From assembly GCA_016124255.1 (NCBI GenBank), contig WGOB01000062.1, positions 1-34,043 of the forward strand: a DNA stretch of 34,043 nucleotides. The letters are read 5' to 3'. The stretch is from Alphaproteobacteria bacterium (GTDB lineage Bacteria; Pseudomonadota; Alphaproteobacteria; Caulobacterales; Aquidulcibacteraceae). Below are positions 7,611 through 16,509 of this stretch, one piece after another. How positions within the stretch are numbered: position 1 is the first letter of the stretch; each line of letters opens with the position of its first letter. Position numbers and translations under genes: made by a program. Under the pieces are notes generated by a model. That model saw only the letters and a program-made list of their open reading frames with translations, was not told where the DNA came from and did no database searches.

Positions 7611-8531
7611 ATGGATCTGAACGAGGCCTCAGCGACCTTTGCGCGCGACGCGTCCGCCGCGGCGCCGGCGTGGGGCGACGGCGCGGAGGAGAGTTCAGCG
7701 CCGTTCACGGTGGCCACGCCGTTGACCCGCACCTCGCCCCTCCTCTTCGCCTCGCCGCATTCGGGGCGGCGGTACCCGGCGGCGTTCCTGGCGCAAACCC
7801 GCGTGAGCCTGCAGAGCCTGCGGCGGGCGGAGGACGCTTACGTCGACGAATTGTTCGCCGCGGCCGCATCGGGGCGCGCGCCGCTGATCGCGGCCGCGTA
7901 TGCGCGGGCCTATGTCGATCTCAACCGCGACCCAGCGGAGATCGATCCGGAGATGTTTCAGGAGCGCCTGCCGCCGCCGCCCCCGGCGGGCGCGCCGCGG
8001 GTGCAGGCAGGGCTCGGCGCGATCCCGCGGATCGCCGGGGACGGCCAGCCGATCTATCGCGGCAAGCTGCGCTACGCCGAGGCCGAGCGCCGGATCGCGG
8101 CCATCCACCGCCCCTACCACGCCATGCTGCAGACGCTTGTGGAGGAGACGCGCGCGTTCATCGGCTGCGCGGTGCTGATCGATTGCCACTCGATGCCGAG
8201 CTGCGCGCGCGGGCCGAATGCGCCGGACGTCGTGCTGGGCGACCGCTTCGGCGCCTCGTGCCATCCGAGCGTGACCAATCTGGTGGAGGCGACGCTGCGG
8301 CGGCTGGGCTACCGGGTGGCGCGCAACTCGCCGTTCGCGGGTGGGCACACCACGCAACTCTACGGGCGGCCCGGGCGGCGCGTGCACGCGCTGCAGATCG
8401 AACTCTCGCGCGGGCTCTATATCGACGAACGCACGATGCTGCGCACGCAGGGCTTCTTCAAAGTCCGCGCCGACATGGCGCGCCTCGGCGAAGCGCTCGC
8501 GGCCGCGGAATTCCACAAGAGCTTGGGCTAG
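7611..8531 (+). CDS. N-formylglutamate amidohydrolase family protein
   Basis: Member of the FGase family (hydrolysis of N-formyl-L-glutamate to glutamate and formate in one histidine degradation route), 306 residues from this start. Family features include LLFASPHSGRRYP, EDAYVDELF, YVDLNRDPAEIDPEMF, the metal/active region LIDCHSMPS and GGHTTQLYGRP, and LQIELSRGLYID. No hut genes are nearby, so the true substrate is uncertain; stand-alone members next to cpdR are common and poorly studied. An upstream in-frame ATG at 7569 has no ribosome site; the ATG at 7611 has only a weak GAGA. The first 35 residues are poorly conserved in either case. The promoter must lie in the 120 bases shared with cpdR. 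Confidence 0.85.
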   Translation: MDLNEASATFARDASAAAPAWGDGAEESSAPFTVATPLTRTSPLLFASPHSGRRYPAAFLAQTRVSLQSLRRAEDAYVDELFAAAASGRAPLIAAAYARAYVDLNRDPAEIDPEMFQERLPPPPPAGAPRVQAGLGAIPRIAGDGQPIYRGKLRYAEAERRIAAIHRPYHAMLQTLVEETRAFIGCAVLIDCHSMPSCARGPNAPDVVLGDRFGASCHPSVTNLVEATLRRLGYRVARNSPFAGGHTTQLYGRPGRRVHALQIELSRGLYIDERTMLRTQGFFKVRADMARLGEALAAAEFHKSLG

Positions 8532-8804
8532 TCAGCGGCGCACACGCGCGCCCGAAGGGACGCCGTTCCTGGCCCAATCGAGACGTTGCGCCACACAGTC
8601 AGAATTGATCGCGCCTGCGGCGCGTCCGGAATGACGATGGAGTCTATGGTTGTCCGGCCTTCAGCCTGCGGAGACGGGGGCGCGCGCCACCTGGGGCGCG
8701 GGGCGATTCCCGCTCCGATCCGCGCAGGCCGGCGACGGCCATTCGGCGCGCCTCCACGGCGCCGCTCGCCGCCGCGGTCACGGCGCGCCACATCAAAGCG
8801 CCCT
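8532..8804. other. Intergenic region with no supported gene
   Basis: After the amidohydrolase stop there are about 270 bases with no frame that looks coding; the frames present translate to Arg/Pro/Ala-rich shadows. A small GCGCC-TGC-GGCGC hairpin lies near 8610-8622. No plus-strand terminator with a T-run is seen. Confidence 0.5.
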
Positions 8805-8836
8805 AAAAAGAAAACGCCCCGGCCGAGGCCGGGGCG
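8805..8836 (-). terminator. Intrinsic terminator on the minus strand
   Basis: CGCCCCGGCC (8815-8824) is complementary to GGCCGGGGCG (8827-8836). Read on the minus strand, the hairpin is followed by TTTTCTTTTT (8814-8805), a textbook Rho-independent terminator. No protein gene on the minus strand leads into it, which points to the RNA described in the next entry. Confidence 0.85.
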
Positions 8837-8891
8837 AGTTAGATAGGGAGGAAACGCCCGATAGGGCGGACGGCGTCGCGAAACGCCGCTG
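8805..8891 (-). ncRNA. Candidate small RNA of about 85 nt
   Basis: On the minus strand a promoter-like pair is followed by three hairpins. The first hairpin is CGGCGT/ACGCCG (8871-8876 with 8883-8888). The second is CGCCC/GGGCG around a four-base loop (8855-8868). Then comes an unpaired stretch containing CCTCCC (complement of 8846-8851), then the terminator. An exposed CCUCC-type element is the anti-ribosome-site signature of several alphaproteobacterial trans-acting RNAs. A 30-codon frame, 8839-8931 on the minus strand, is an alternative, but it lacks a ribosome site. The RNA is my inference from structure; no family was recognised. Confidence 0.5.
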
Positions 8892-8897
8892 AACTGG

Positions 8898-8925
8898 AAA
8901 ATACGCTGCACCGCACAAATGACAA
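8898..8925 (-). promoter_or_regulatory. Promoter-like elements for the small RNA candidate
   Basis: On the minus strand TTGTCA (8925-8920) and TATTTT (8903-8898) are 16 bases apart. The start would fall near 8891, right at the base of the first hairpin. The -10 matches the consensus only in part. Confidence 0.4.
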
Positions 8926-8934
8926 GCGCATTTT

Positions 8935-9016
8935 TACCAGGCGTAAATTCACTGAATTGCTAATTACGGTATTAATATCTGATTTTATTACGTTATTTCG
9001 CGTTCATGATTTTTTG
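8935..9016. promoter_or_regulatory. AT-rich patch, probable promoter region of typA
   Basis: Bases 8941-9000 contain only 17/60 G+C, far below the surroundings, with runs such as TTTTATTACGTTATTT. It lies between the small RNA candidate and the folded typA leader, so it most likely holds the typA promoter and perhaps sites for nucleoid proteins. No single -35/-10 pair stands out. Confidence 0.4.
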
Positions 9017-9019
9017 CGC

Positions 9020-9099
9020 CTGCACACCTGCGGTGACGGCGCCCTATCCAGGGCGCCAAACAGGACGCATTCCTTGCGCGCTGCCGTTCGCGTGTGCAG
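9020..9099 (+). promoter_or_regulatory. Folded 5' leader of typA (possible cis-acting RNA)
   Basis: CTGCACAC (9020-9027) pairs with GTGTGCAG (9092-9099), closing a domain that holds a perfect 8-bp hairpin, GGCGCCCT-ATCC-AGGGCGCC (9038-9057), and a small CGCA/TGCG hairpin near 9066-9078. The domain ends 45 bases before the typA ATG. No T-run follows, so it is not a plain terminator. A regulatory role is inference. Confidence 0.4.
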
Positions 9100-9144
9100 A
9101 AAGCGCGGCCGCAGCCCCCGCCCCGTCCGCCTGAACGAGCCGCC

Positions 9145-10998
<1,854 letters not shown>

Positions 10999-11300
10999 CG
11001 GGGGCGGCGCATGACGGAGGCGGCAACGCCCACCGCGACCCCCGCAGCCGTCCGCCGCCACGTGCGAGGAGCACCCGAACCGTGAGATTCGCAAACAGAG
11101 TCAAGACGTAAGTGATGCATAAATGCCCCGGTCCGGGCCGAATATCGCCCTGAACGGGAATTGCCTCCTTACCGCGCCGTTAAGAATGGGCCAAAAGGGG
11201 TGCGGAGGTTGGGAGATGGTGCGGCACGGGTATTGCTGAGCCTCAGATCGCAGGTTCAGCCGGCCCCTGTCGGGCGGGCGCCGACGACAGGACTAAAGTC
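10999..11300. other. Intergenic region between typA and the HTH regulator
   Basis: These 302 bases hold no supported gene; a 24-codon frame from 11011 has no ribosome site or family likeness. The CtrA-like box at 11169-11183 lies here. No T-tailed terminator for typA is visible. Confidence 0.5.
11169..11183. promoter_or_regulatory. CtrA-like box upstream of the PraR-like regulator
   Basis: TTAC-CGCGCCG-TTAA matches 7 of 8 fixed bases of the CtrA consensus TTAA-N7-TTAA. It is 117 bases before the ATG of the HTH gene, leaving room for a normal leader. Confidence 0.4.
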
Positions 11301-11705
11301 ATGGCGAATGCGATCGACCTTCATGTCGGCAAACGGCTTCGGCGCCGTCGCCGCCTGTTGGGGCTCACCCAGCAGCAACTCGCCGAAAGCATCGGTATCC
11401 GCTTCCAGCAGATCCAGAAATACGAATGCGGCGCCAACCGCGTGACCGCGAGCCGGCTCTATGAGCTCTCCGTCGCGCTCAATGTGCCCGTCAATTACTT
11501 CTTCGAGGGCCTCCAGAGCCTGAATGCGCCGACGGCTCAGCCGGGCGCGCCGGCCAATGACCGCGACCTCATCGCGGCGGACGTGCTCTCGCAAAAGGAA
11601 ACCCTTGAACTGATCCGGGCCTATTACCGGCTGGGCGAACGCCCGCGCCGCCGGCTCCTGGATCTCGCCAAGGCGCTGCAAGACGAAACGACCGACGCGG
11701 CCTGA
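11301..11705 (+). CDS. XRE-family HTH transcriptional regulator, PraR-like
   Basis: DNA-binding protein of 134 residues. The Cro/CI-type helix-turn-helix spans residues 7-65, with the core GLTQQQLAESIGIRFQQIQKYE typed here in two parts as GLTQQQLAESIG and IRFQQIQKYE, then CGANRVTASRLYELSVALNVPVNYFFE. This pattern is shared by the alphaproteobacterial PraR-type regulators, which in rhizobia control biofilm and quorum-sensing genes. The C-terminal 50 residues (LIRAYYRLGERPRRRLLDLAKAL) probably mediate oligomerisation. The ATG at 11301 has an ACAGGA ribosome site eight bases upstream. A CtrA-like box lies upstream and a strong terminator downstream, so it forms its own unit. The target genes are unknown. 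Confidence 0.9.
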   Translation: MANAIDLHVGKRLRRRRRLLGLTQQQLAESIGIRFQQIQKYECGANRVTASRLYELSVALNVPVNYFFEGLQSLNAPTAQPGAPANDRDLIAADVLSQKETLELIRAYYRLGERPRRRLLDLAKALQDETTDAA

Positions 11706-11748
11706 TCCGTTCAGGATCCCGCCGCTGTCGTCGGGGCAAGTGGGGACA

Positions 11749-11783
11749 ACGGGCCTGCGGGGGAAACCTCGCGGGCCCGTTTT
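11749..11783 (+). terminator. Intrinsic terminator after the HTH regulator
   Basis: ACGGGCCTGCGGGG (11749-11762) pairs over 14 positions, two of them G-U, with CCTCGCGGGCCCGT (11767-11780) across a GAAA tetraloop, followed by TTTTCTGTT. It ends transcription 44 bases after the stop. Confidence 0.92.
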
Positions 11784-11821
11784 CTGTTCGGCGACCTTCC
11801 TTGCCGCCATGGCCAGGGACG

Positions 11822-11836
11822 TTAACGCGCCGCTAA
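11822..11836. promoter_or_regulatory. CtrA-like box upstream of the small protein gene
   Basis: TTAA-CGCGCCG-CTAA matches 7 of 8 fixed bases of the CtrA consensus and has the same seven spacer bases as the box at 11169. It covers positions -39 to -25 relative to the ATG at 11861, where an activating box would overlap the -35 of a leaderless transcript. Confidence 0.4.
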
Positions 11837-11860
11837 CCGCATCGGCCAAGCCTCAACGGC

Positions 11861-12118
11861 ATGACCAAGCCGACCACGACCCAGCCGAAGGCAGATCAGT
11901 TCTCCATCGCCGGGCGGCGCGCGCTCCACGTGCCGACCGGCGCCCGCATCGATTTTCCGGTCGCCCAGCCCTGGACCAGCAACGGCTACTCGCTGTGCGA
12001 AATCTTCATCGGCCGGGCCGACAGCGCGCTCGACAACGGCGACTTCTACCGGGTCAGCGACATCATCGATGAAGCGCGCCGGCTGATGCTCTCGCGCGCG
12101 CAGGAAAAGGCCGCGTAG
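11861..12118 (+). CDS. Small conserved-looking protein of unknown function
   Basis: Protein of 85 residues that I do not recognise. It is acidic-to-neutral and has no signal peptide or membrane segment. A central stretch, TSNGYSLCEIFIGRADSAL, and a helical C-terminus, VSDIIDEARRLMLSRAQEKAA, look like a folded domain rather than chance. Codon use fits the neighbours. No ribosome site precedes the ATG, and the sequence from the CtrA-like box to the ATG would suit a leaderless mRNA. The strong terminator at 11749 isolates it from the HTH gene; the hisN-like gene follows after 48 bases and may be co-transcribed. Confidence 0.7.
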   Translation: MTKPTTTQPKADQFSIAGRRALHVPTGARIDFPVAQPWTSNGYSLCEIFIGRADSALDNGDFYRVSDIIDEARRLMLSRAQEKAA

Positions 12119-12166
12119 CACGAACCGCTTGGGCGGAACGCGTGCGCGGGCTAGAACCGCAGCCGC

Positions 12167-13024
12167 ATGCCGAGCGCCGCCGACCTTGCCGACCTGCGCG
12201 CCTTCGCCGACGATCTCGCCGACGCCGCGCGCGCCGTCATTCTCCCGCATTTCCGAAGCGACGTCGCCGTCACGGTCAAGGATGGGCCGCGCGGCGGCTT
12301 CGATCCGGTCACCGTCGCCGATCGCGCCGCGGAAGAAACCATCCGTAGGCTGATCGAGGCGCGCTTCCCCGATCACGGGATCATCGGCGAGGAATTCGGG
12401 ATGAAGCCGGCGGCTTCGCCCTATTCCTGGGTGCTCGATCCGATCGACGGGACGCGTGCATTCATCGCCGGGTTGCCGCTTTGGGGCGTACTGATCGCTC
12501 TCACGTACGACGGCAAGCCGGTGCTCGGGATCATTGACCAGCCCTATATCGGCGAGCGCTTCACCGGGTGGATCGCGGATCACGATCGCGGCGCTGCGCT
12601 CACGACGGCCTCGGGCGTCCGGGCGCTGAAGACGCGCGCGTGCGCGCGCCTCACCGACGCCGTTGTCGCCACCACCGACGCCACGCTCTTCGACGGCGCC
12701 GAGGCCGGCGGCTTCGAGCAGGTGCGCCAGACGGCGAAGCTCGCGCGCTATGGCTGCGATTGCTACGCGTACGCCATGGTGGCGCTGGGCGGCGTCGATC
12801 TCGTGATCGAGAGCGGGCTTGCGCCCTGGGATGTCGCCGCGCTTGCGCCCGTCATCGCCGGCGCCGGGGGTGAGATCACCGATTGGCGCGGCCGGGCGCT
12901 CGATCCTGATTTCTTCGCGAACGCCAGCGCCCGCGCGCAGATCATCGCCGCCGGCGATCCGCGTCCGCGCGATGAAGCGCTCGTGGCGCTGCGCCGCGCC
13001 GCCAAATCGGGAGAGGCACGATGA
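12167..13024 (+). CDS. hisN: Inositol monophosphatase family phosphatase (HisN-like)
   Basis: Magnesium-dependent phosphatase of the IMPase superfamily, 285 residues. Metal and phosphate ligands appear in EEFG (near residue 80), DPIDGTRAF (near 101) and WDVAAL (near 220), and the family end motif is in place. In alphaproteobacteria, members with DPIDGTRAFI often act as histidinol-phosphatase (HisN), but inositol-1-phosphate, fructose-1,6-bisphosphate or PAP are other family substrates, and no other his gene is nearby to decide. Its stop overlaps the start of the amidase gene by four bases (ATGA at 13021-13024), so the two are co-translated. Confidence 0.85.
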   Translation: MPSAADLADLRAFADDLADAARAVILPHFRSDVAVTVKDGPRGGFDPVTVADRAAEETIRRLIEARFPDHGIIGEEFGMKPAASPYSWVLDPIDGTRAFIAGLPLWGVLIALTYDGKPVLGIIDQPYIGERFTGWIADHDRGAALTTASGVRALKTRACARLTDAVVATTDATLFDGAEAGGFEQVRQTAKLARYGCDCYAYAMVALGGVDLVIESGLAPWDVAALAPVIAGAGGEITDWRGRALDPDFFANASARAQIIAAGDPRPRDEALVALRRAAKSGEAR

Positions 13025-14454
13025 ACGATCTGGTCGCGAAGACAGCGCGGGAGATGATCGAGGACCTCGCGGCGAGGCGCGTCTCGGCGGAGGAATTGCT
13101 CGACGCGCATGTCGCGCGGTGCGAGGCGGTGAACCCTCGCCTCAACGCGGTGGTCGCCACCGACCTCGACCGCGCGCGGAGCGAAGCGCGCGCCACCGAT
13201 GCGGCGCGCGCGAAGGGCGAGACGCTCGGGGCGCTCGCCGGCGTGCCGATGACGGTGAAGGATTGCTTCGACGTCGACGGGCTGCCGTCCGTGGCCGGCA
13301 ATCCGGCGTTCGCCAACAGGCCCAAGCGCTGCGCCGACGCCGATCTGGTGAAGGCGGTGCGGGCGGCCGGCGCGATCGTGTGGTGCAAGACCAACGTGCC
13401 GCTGATGGCGGGCGACTTTCAGAGCTACAACGCGGTCTACGGCACAACCAACAATCCCTATGACCAAGCGCGCACGCCTGGCGGCTCGTCCGGGGGCGCG
13501 GCTGCGGCGCTGGCGGCGGGGATCACGCCGCTCGAGATCGGGTCCGACATCGGCGGCTCGCTTCGCCATCCCGCGAACTTCTGCGGCGTGGCGTCGCTAA
13601 AGCCGACCTGGAGCCAGCTCCCGATGCGCGGACACGTGCCGCCGCCGCCCGGAATGCACGTGGAGTTCGATCTGGGCGTTGCTGGGCCGATGGCGCGCAC
13701 TATCGGCGATCTGCGGCTGCTCTACGATGTGATGGCCGCCGCGCCCACGCCGACGCGGCCGGTCAAGGGCGCGCGGATCGCTCTGTGGACGGACGATCCG
13801 GAATTCCCGCTGGCGACGGATGTGCGCGCCGCAATCGAGACGGCGGGCGCGGCGCTCGTTCGCCAGGGCGCCAGCGTGGAGCGCATTGCGGCGCCGGTCG
13901 ATACGAAGGCGCTGATGGATTCCTATTTCACGCTGCTGGCGCCGATCATCTCGTCGGGCTTCCCGGAAGAGGTGTATGCGATGCTCAACGGCGCGCGCGC
14001 GGCGTGCCTGGAGGCGGTGGAGGCGGGCGCCGACCGCTATTCGCCGGCGGGATACATCGTGGCGTCGACGGCGCCCTACCGCGACATCGCAGCCGCGCAA
14101 ACCGTGCGTCAGCGCTTGAAGGACCAACTCGAAGCCTTCTTCGACGACGGCTGGGACGCGATCCTGTCGCCGATCACCACCGTCCCGGCCTTCCCGCACA
14201 CGCAGGACGGCCAGCTGACAGAGCGCACCCTCGATTGCGACAACCAGCGCGTCGCCTATCTGCATGCGCTCGACTGGATCGCGCTGGCGACGTCGCTGCA
14301 CGCGCCCGCGATCGCCGCGCCCGTTGCGCGGACGACGACGGGGCTGCCGATCGGGGCGCAGATCATCACGCGGTGGGACAATGAAGCGCGCGCGCTCGAC
14401 ATCGCCGAGGCGCTTGAGCGCGAGATCGGGCCGCTGCCGGGGCCCTTGCTCTAA
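13021..14454 (+). CDS. Amidase signature family hydrolase
   Basis: Amidase of 477 residues with the Ser-cisSer-Lys triad of the amidase signature family: Lys80 in MTVKDCFD, cis-Ser in TPGGSSGG (156/157), and nucleophile Ser180 in GSDIGGSLR. The pocket region LKPTWSQLP and the C-terminal PIGAQIITRWDNE are also typical. It hydrolyses a carboxamide, but the natural substrate cannot be told; no GatB or GatC lies near, and several GatA features are absent, so it is not the glutamine amidotransferase. It overlaps the hisN-like gene by four bases and meets the minus-strand hydrolase tail to tail with a four-base overlap. Confidence 0.9.
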   Translation: MNDLVAKTAREMIEDLAARRVSAEELLDAHVARCEAVNPRLNAVVATDLDRARSEARATDAARAKGETLGALAGVPMTVKDCFDVDGLPSVAGNPAFANRPKRCADADLVKAVRAAGAIVWCKTNVPLMAGDFQSYNAVYGTTNNPYDQARTPGGSSGGAAAALAAGITPLEIGSDIGGSLRHPANFCGVASLKPTWSQLPMRGHVPPPPGMHVEFDLGVAGPMARTIGDLRLLYDVMAAAPTPTRPVKGARIALWTDDPEFPLATDVRAAIETAGAALVRQGASVERIAAPVDTKALMDSYFTLLAPIISSGFPEEVYAMLNGARAACLEAVEAGADRYSPAGYIVASTAPYRDIAAAQTVRQRLKDQLEAFFDDGWDAILSPITTVPAFPHTQDGQLTERTLDCDNQRVAYLHALDWIALATSLHAPAIAAPVARTTTGLPIGAQIITRWDNEARALDIAEALEREIGPLPGPLL

Positions 14455-15392
14455 GACTGGACGGCAGGCAGACGCGCCAAGAGCGCGTCGAAGGCGTCCC
14501 AGAACGGCGCCTGGCGATCGTCCGTCTCCATCATGATCTCGTGCATCGCGCCGGGGATGGTGATGTGCGTCGCGTTCGGCAGAAGCGCGGCGACCTGGGC
14601 GTGGGCGGCGTTGTCGACCAGCTTCTCTTCCGCCGCTGTCGCGACGAGCACCGGCATGGCGAGATGCTGGAGCGCGCCGGGTTTCTGGAAGCCCGCCATC
14701 ACATCGGCCGCGGCCGCCGCCCAGCCGATCGTCGGGCCGGCGAGCGCGAGCTTCGGTTCCTTTTCGATCAGATCCATGCACCGCGCATGGCGCACCGCAT
14801 CGTGCGTCACCGGATTGCCTTCGAACGATTCACGCGACCACGCCTTCGATGCGCCCGGCGCATAGGCCTTGCCGAAGCCAAGCGCCGCCATCGCGCGCGC
14901 GGCGTTCAGCGCGGGGCCCTTCAAAGCGGCGATGCCCCACATCGGCGCAGAGAAGGCGGCGGCTTCGACCGTGAGATGGTTCTTTTGCAGCGCCAGGAGC
15001 GACAATGCGCCGCCCATCGAGTGCGCGAGCAGAATGTGCGGGCGCGGCAGCTGCGCCGCATTCTGGCGCACCGCTTCGCCGAGATCGCGCGCGGCGCGGC
15101 CGAAATCGCCAATGTGGCCTTTCTCCTGTTCGCGCGTTTCGCGGTCTGAAAGACCCTGCCCGCGCCAATCGATGCACAGCACCGCGAAGCCGCGCGCCTG
15201 CAGCTTTGCGATCACTTCGAAGTACTTCTCGATGAATTCGGTGCGGCCGGGACACAGGATGATCGAGCCGCGGGGCGCAGCGCCCTGCGCCGGCGCCGTC
15301 AAGGTGCGGATACTAAGGCCCCCGGCGCCCTTCAACCAATGCTCGCGTGCGCCCTCGGGAACGGGATTGCCGGCGATTTCGACGAAACTCAT
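14451..15392 (-). CDS. Alpha/beta hydrolase, lysophospholipase/monoacylglycerol lipase type
   Basis: Serine hydrolase of 313 residues in the Hydrolase_4 (serine aminopeptidase S33) group. The oxyanion region is IILCPGRTEFIEKYF, followed by IDWRGQGLSDR, nucleophile Ser125 in LAHSMGG, a likely acid in ATAAEEKLVDN, and the catalytic His in GAMHEIMMETD. The order and spacing match PldB-like lysophospholipases and bacterial monoacylglycerol lipases; the exact substrate is not clear. No signal peptide is seen. Its ATG overlaps the stop of the upstream lipoprotein gene (ATGA at 15389-15392), so the two are translated together. Confidence 0.88.
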   Translation of the reverse strand: MSFVEIAGNPVPEGAREHWLKGAGGLSIRTLTAPAQGAAPRGSIILCPGRTEFIEKYFEVIAKLQARGFAVLCIDWRGQGLSDRETREQEKGHIGDFGRAARDLGEAVRQNAAQLPRPHILLAHSMGGALSLLALQKNHLTVEAAAFSAPMWGIAALKGPALNAARAMAALGFGKAYAPGASKAWSRESFEGNPVTHDAVRHARCMDLIEKEPKLALAGPTIGWAAAAADVMAGFQKPGALQHLAMPVLVATAAEEKLVDNAAHAQVAALLPNATHITIPGAMHEIMMETDDRQAPFWDAFDALLARLPAVQS

Positions 15393-16285
15393 GGCGCGCT
15401 TTCCGTCTCTTCGCGTTCGCCGGTCGAGTCCGGCTTGCGGAATTTCAGCGTCATACGATCGCTCTCGCCGATTTCGATATAGGGCGCGCTGTCGAATTCC
15501 GGATCATCGGGTTCGCCCAACGGCGCGGTGCGCAGTTCAGGCGGGAGCGTCCAGACGCCGAAGGGATGATCGCGGTCGTCCTTCGGATTGGCGTTGATGT
15601 CCTCGGCGGCGACGAAGTCCAGCCCCGCCTCGGCTGCGAGCGCCTTGACGTACGCCTCCTGCACGTAGCCGTCGCGCGCCAGCGGATCGGGATCGCCGGT
15701 GGAGGCCGCGCGATGCTGCTCGATGCCGAGCACGCCGCCGGGTCGCAGGCTGGCGGCGATGTCGCGGAACGCCTTCTCGGCGAAGCCGCCGGCGATGAAG
15801 GTGTGGACGTTGCGCGCCACGATCGCGAGATCGACGGCGCCGGGCGCCGTGATCGGGCCGCTGTCGGCCTCCAGCACCGCGTGCTCGATCACCCCGAAGC
15901 GCGCGCGGTCGGCGAATCGGCGGGTCAGGGCGTCCATCGTCTGGCGCTGCGCCGGCGCGGCGGTGGAGCGGTCCCATTCCGCAACGATCAGCCGCCCGCC
16001 TGTGGCGCGCAGATAGGGCGCAAGAATCGAGGTGTACCAGCCGCGGCCGGGATAGACCTCCAGCACCGTCATCCCCGGAGACAGGCCCCAGAAGCGCAGG
16101 GTCGCGAACGGATGGCGGTCGCGATCGCGTTCCGGATCAAGGCGCCAAGGGCCAGCGACGGCCCATTCGAGCGTGCCCTCCACGCTGGCTGGGCCCTTCT
16201 GGCCAGCGCCGCAGGCGGCCAGGGGCGCCGCCGCCAAGAGCGCCGTCGCGCCGCGCCGGGTCCAGGAGCGTCTCGGATCCCTCAT
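15389..16285 (-). CDS. Exported methyltransferase-like lipoprotein (COG4798 type)
   Basis: Protein of 298 residues. The N-terminus has basic residues, a short hydrophobic stretch and a lipobox, LAAC (Cys25), so it is probably a lipoprotein. The mature part has a Rossmann-like methyltransferase fold: GMTVLEVYPGRGWYTSILAPYL (motif I region, given in two parts as GMTVLEVYPGRG and WYTSILAPYL), RLIVAEWD, and LRPGGVLGIEQHRA. It belongs with predicted methyltransferases that carry signal peptides. SAM is not expected in the periplasm, so the real activity is open. No ribosome site precedes the ATG. It lies first in a two-gene unit with the alpha/beta hydrolase. Confidence 0.8.
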   Translation of the reverse strand: MRDPRRSWTRRGATALLAAAPLAACGAGQKGPASVEGTLEWAVAGPWRLDPERDRDRHPFATLRFWGLSPGMTVLEVYPGRGWYTSILAPYLRATGGRLIVAEWDRSTAAPAQRQTMDALTRRFADRARFGVIEHAVLEADSGPITAPGAVDLAIVARNVHTFIAGGFAEKAFRDIAASLRPGGVLGIEQHRAASTGDPDPLARDGYVQEAYVKALAAEAGLDFVAAEDINANPKDDRDHPFGVWTLPPELRTAPLGEPDDPEFDSAPYIEIGESDRMTLKFRKPDSTGEREETESAP

Positions 16286-16453
16286 CGGGCGGACTTTGCC
16301 GTGCGTCGCCGCAAAGTCAAAAACCCGGGAGGCGACGCCGCCCGGCGGGGCCTTGAACCGCGCTGTCCCGCGCCCATCTCAACGCCGCATGGCGCTCAAA
16401 TGCGAGGCTGTGCGGATGATCCAGCCGCCTTCCGGGGCCGGATCGTTCCCGAT

Positions 16454-16507
16454 GCGGCCGCCCGGATAGCGGCCGCCTTCATGTCGCTAACGCTTGAAAA
16501 GGACATG
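16454..16507 (+). promoter_or_regulatory. Two hairpins in the hsp20 leader (possible RNA thermometer)
   Basis: GCGGCCGC at 16454-16461 and 16469-16476 form an 8-bp hairpin. CATGTC (16480-16485) pairs with GACATG (16502-16507), which takes in the end of the AAAAGGA ribosome site and the spacer before the ATG at 16510. The layout resembles heat-opened leaders of small heat-shock genes, but known ROSE or fourU motifs are not evident. Confidence 0.3.
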
Positions 16508-16509
16508 TC

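Noticed and set aside
8586..8846. Small protein frame in the intergenic region before typA
   Set aside because: Arg/Pro-rich with no ribosome site, and it runs into the minus-strand terminator.
11011..11085. 24-codon frame after typA
   Set aside because: No ribosome site, low-complexity Ala/Thr/Pro/Arg composition, and no other support.
16493..16498. CTTGAA before hsp20 as a heat-shock (RpoH) -35 element
   Set aside because: It is only 11 bases before the ATG, so the -10 would fall inside the gene; the sequence is better read as part of the ribosome-site leader.
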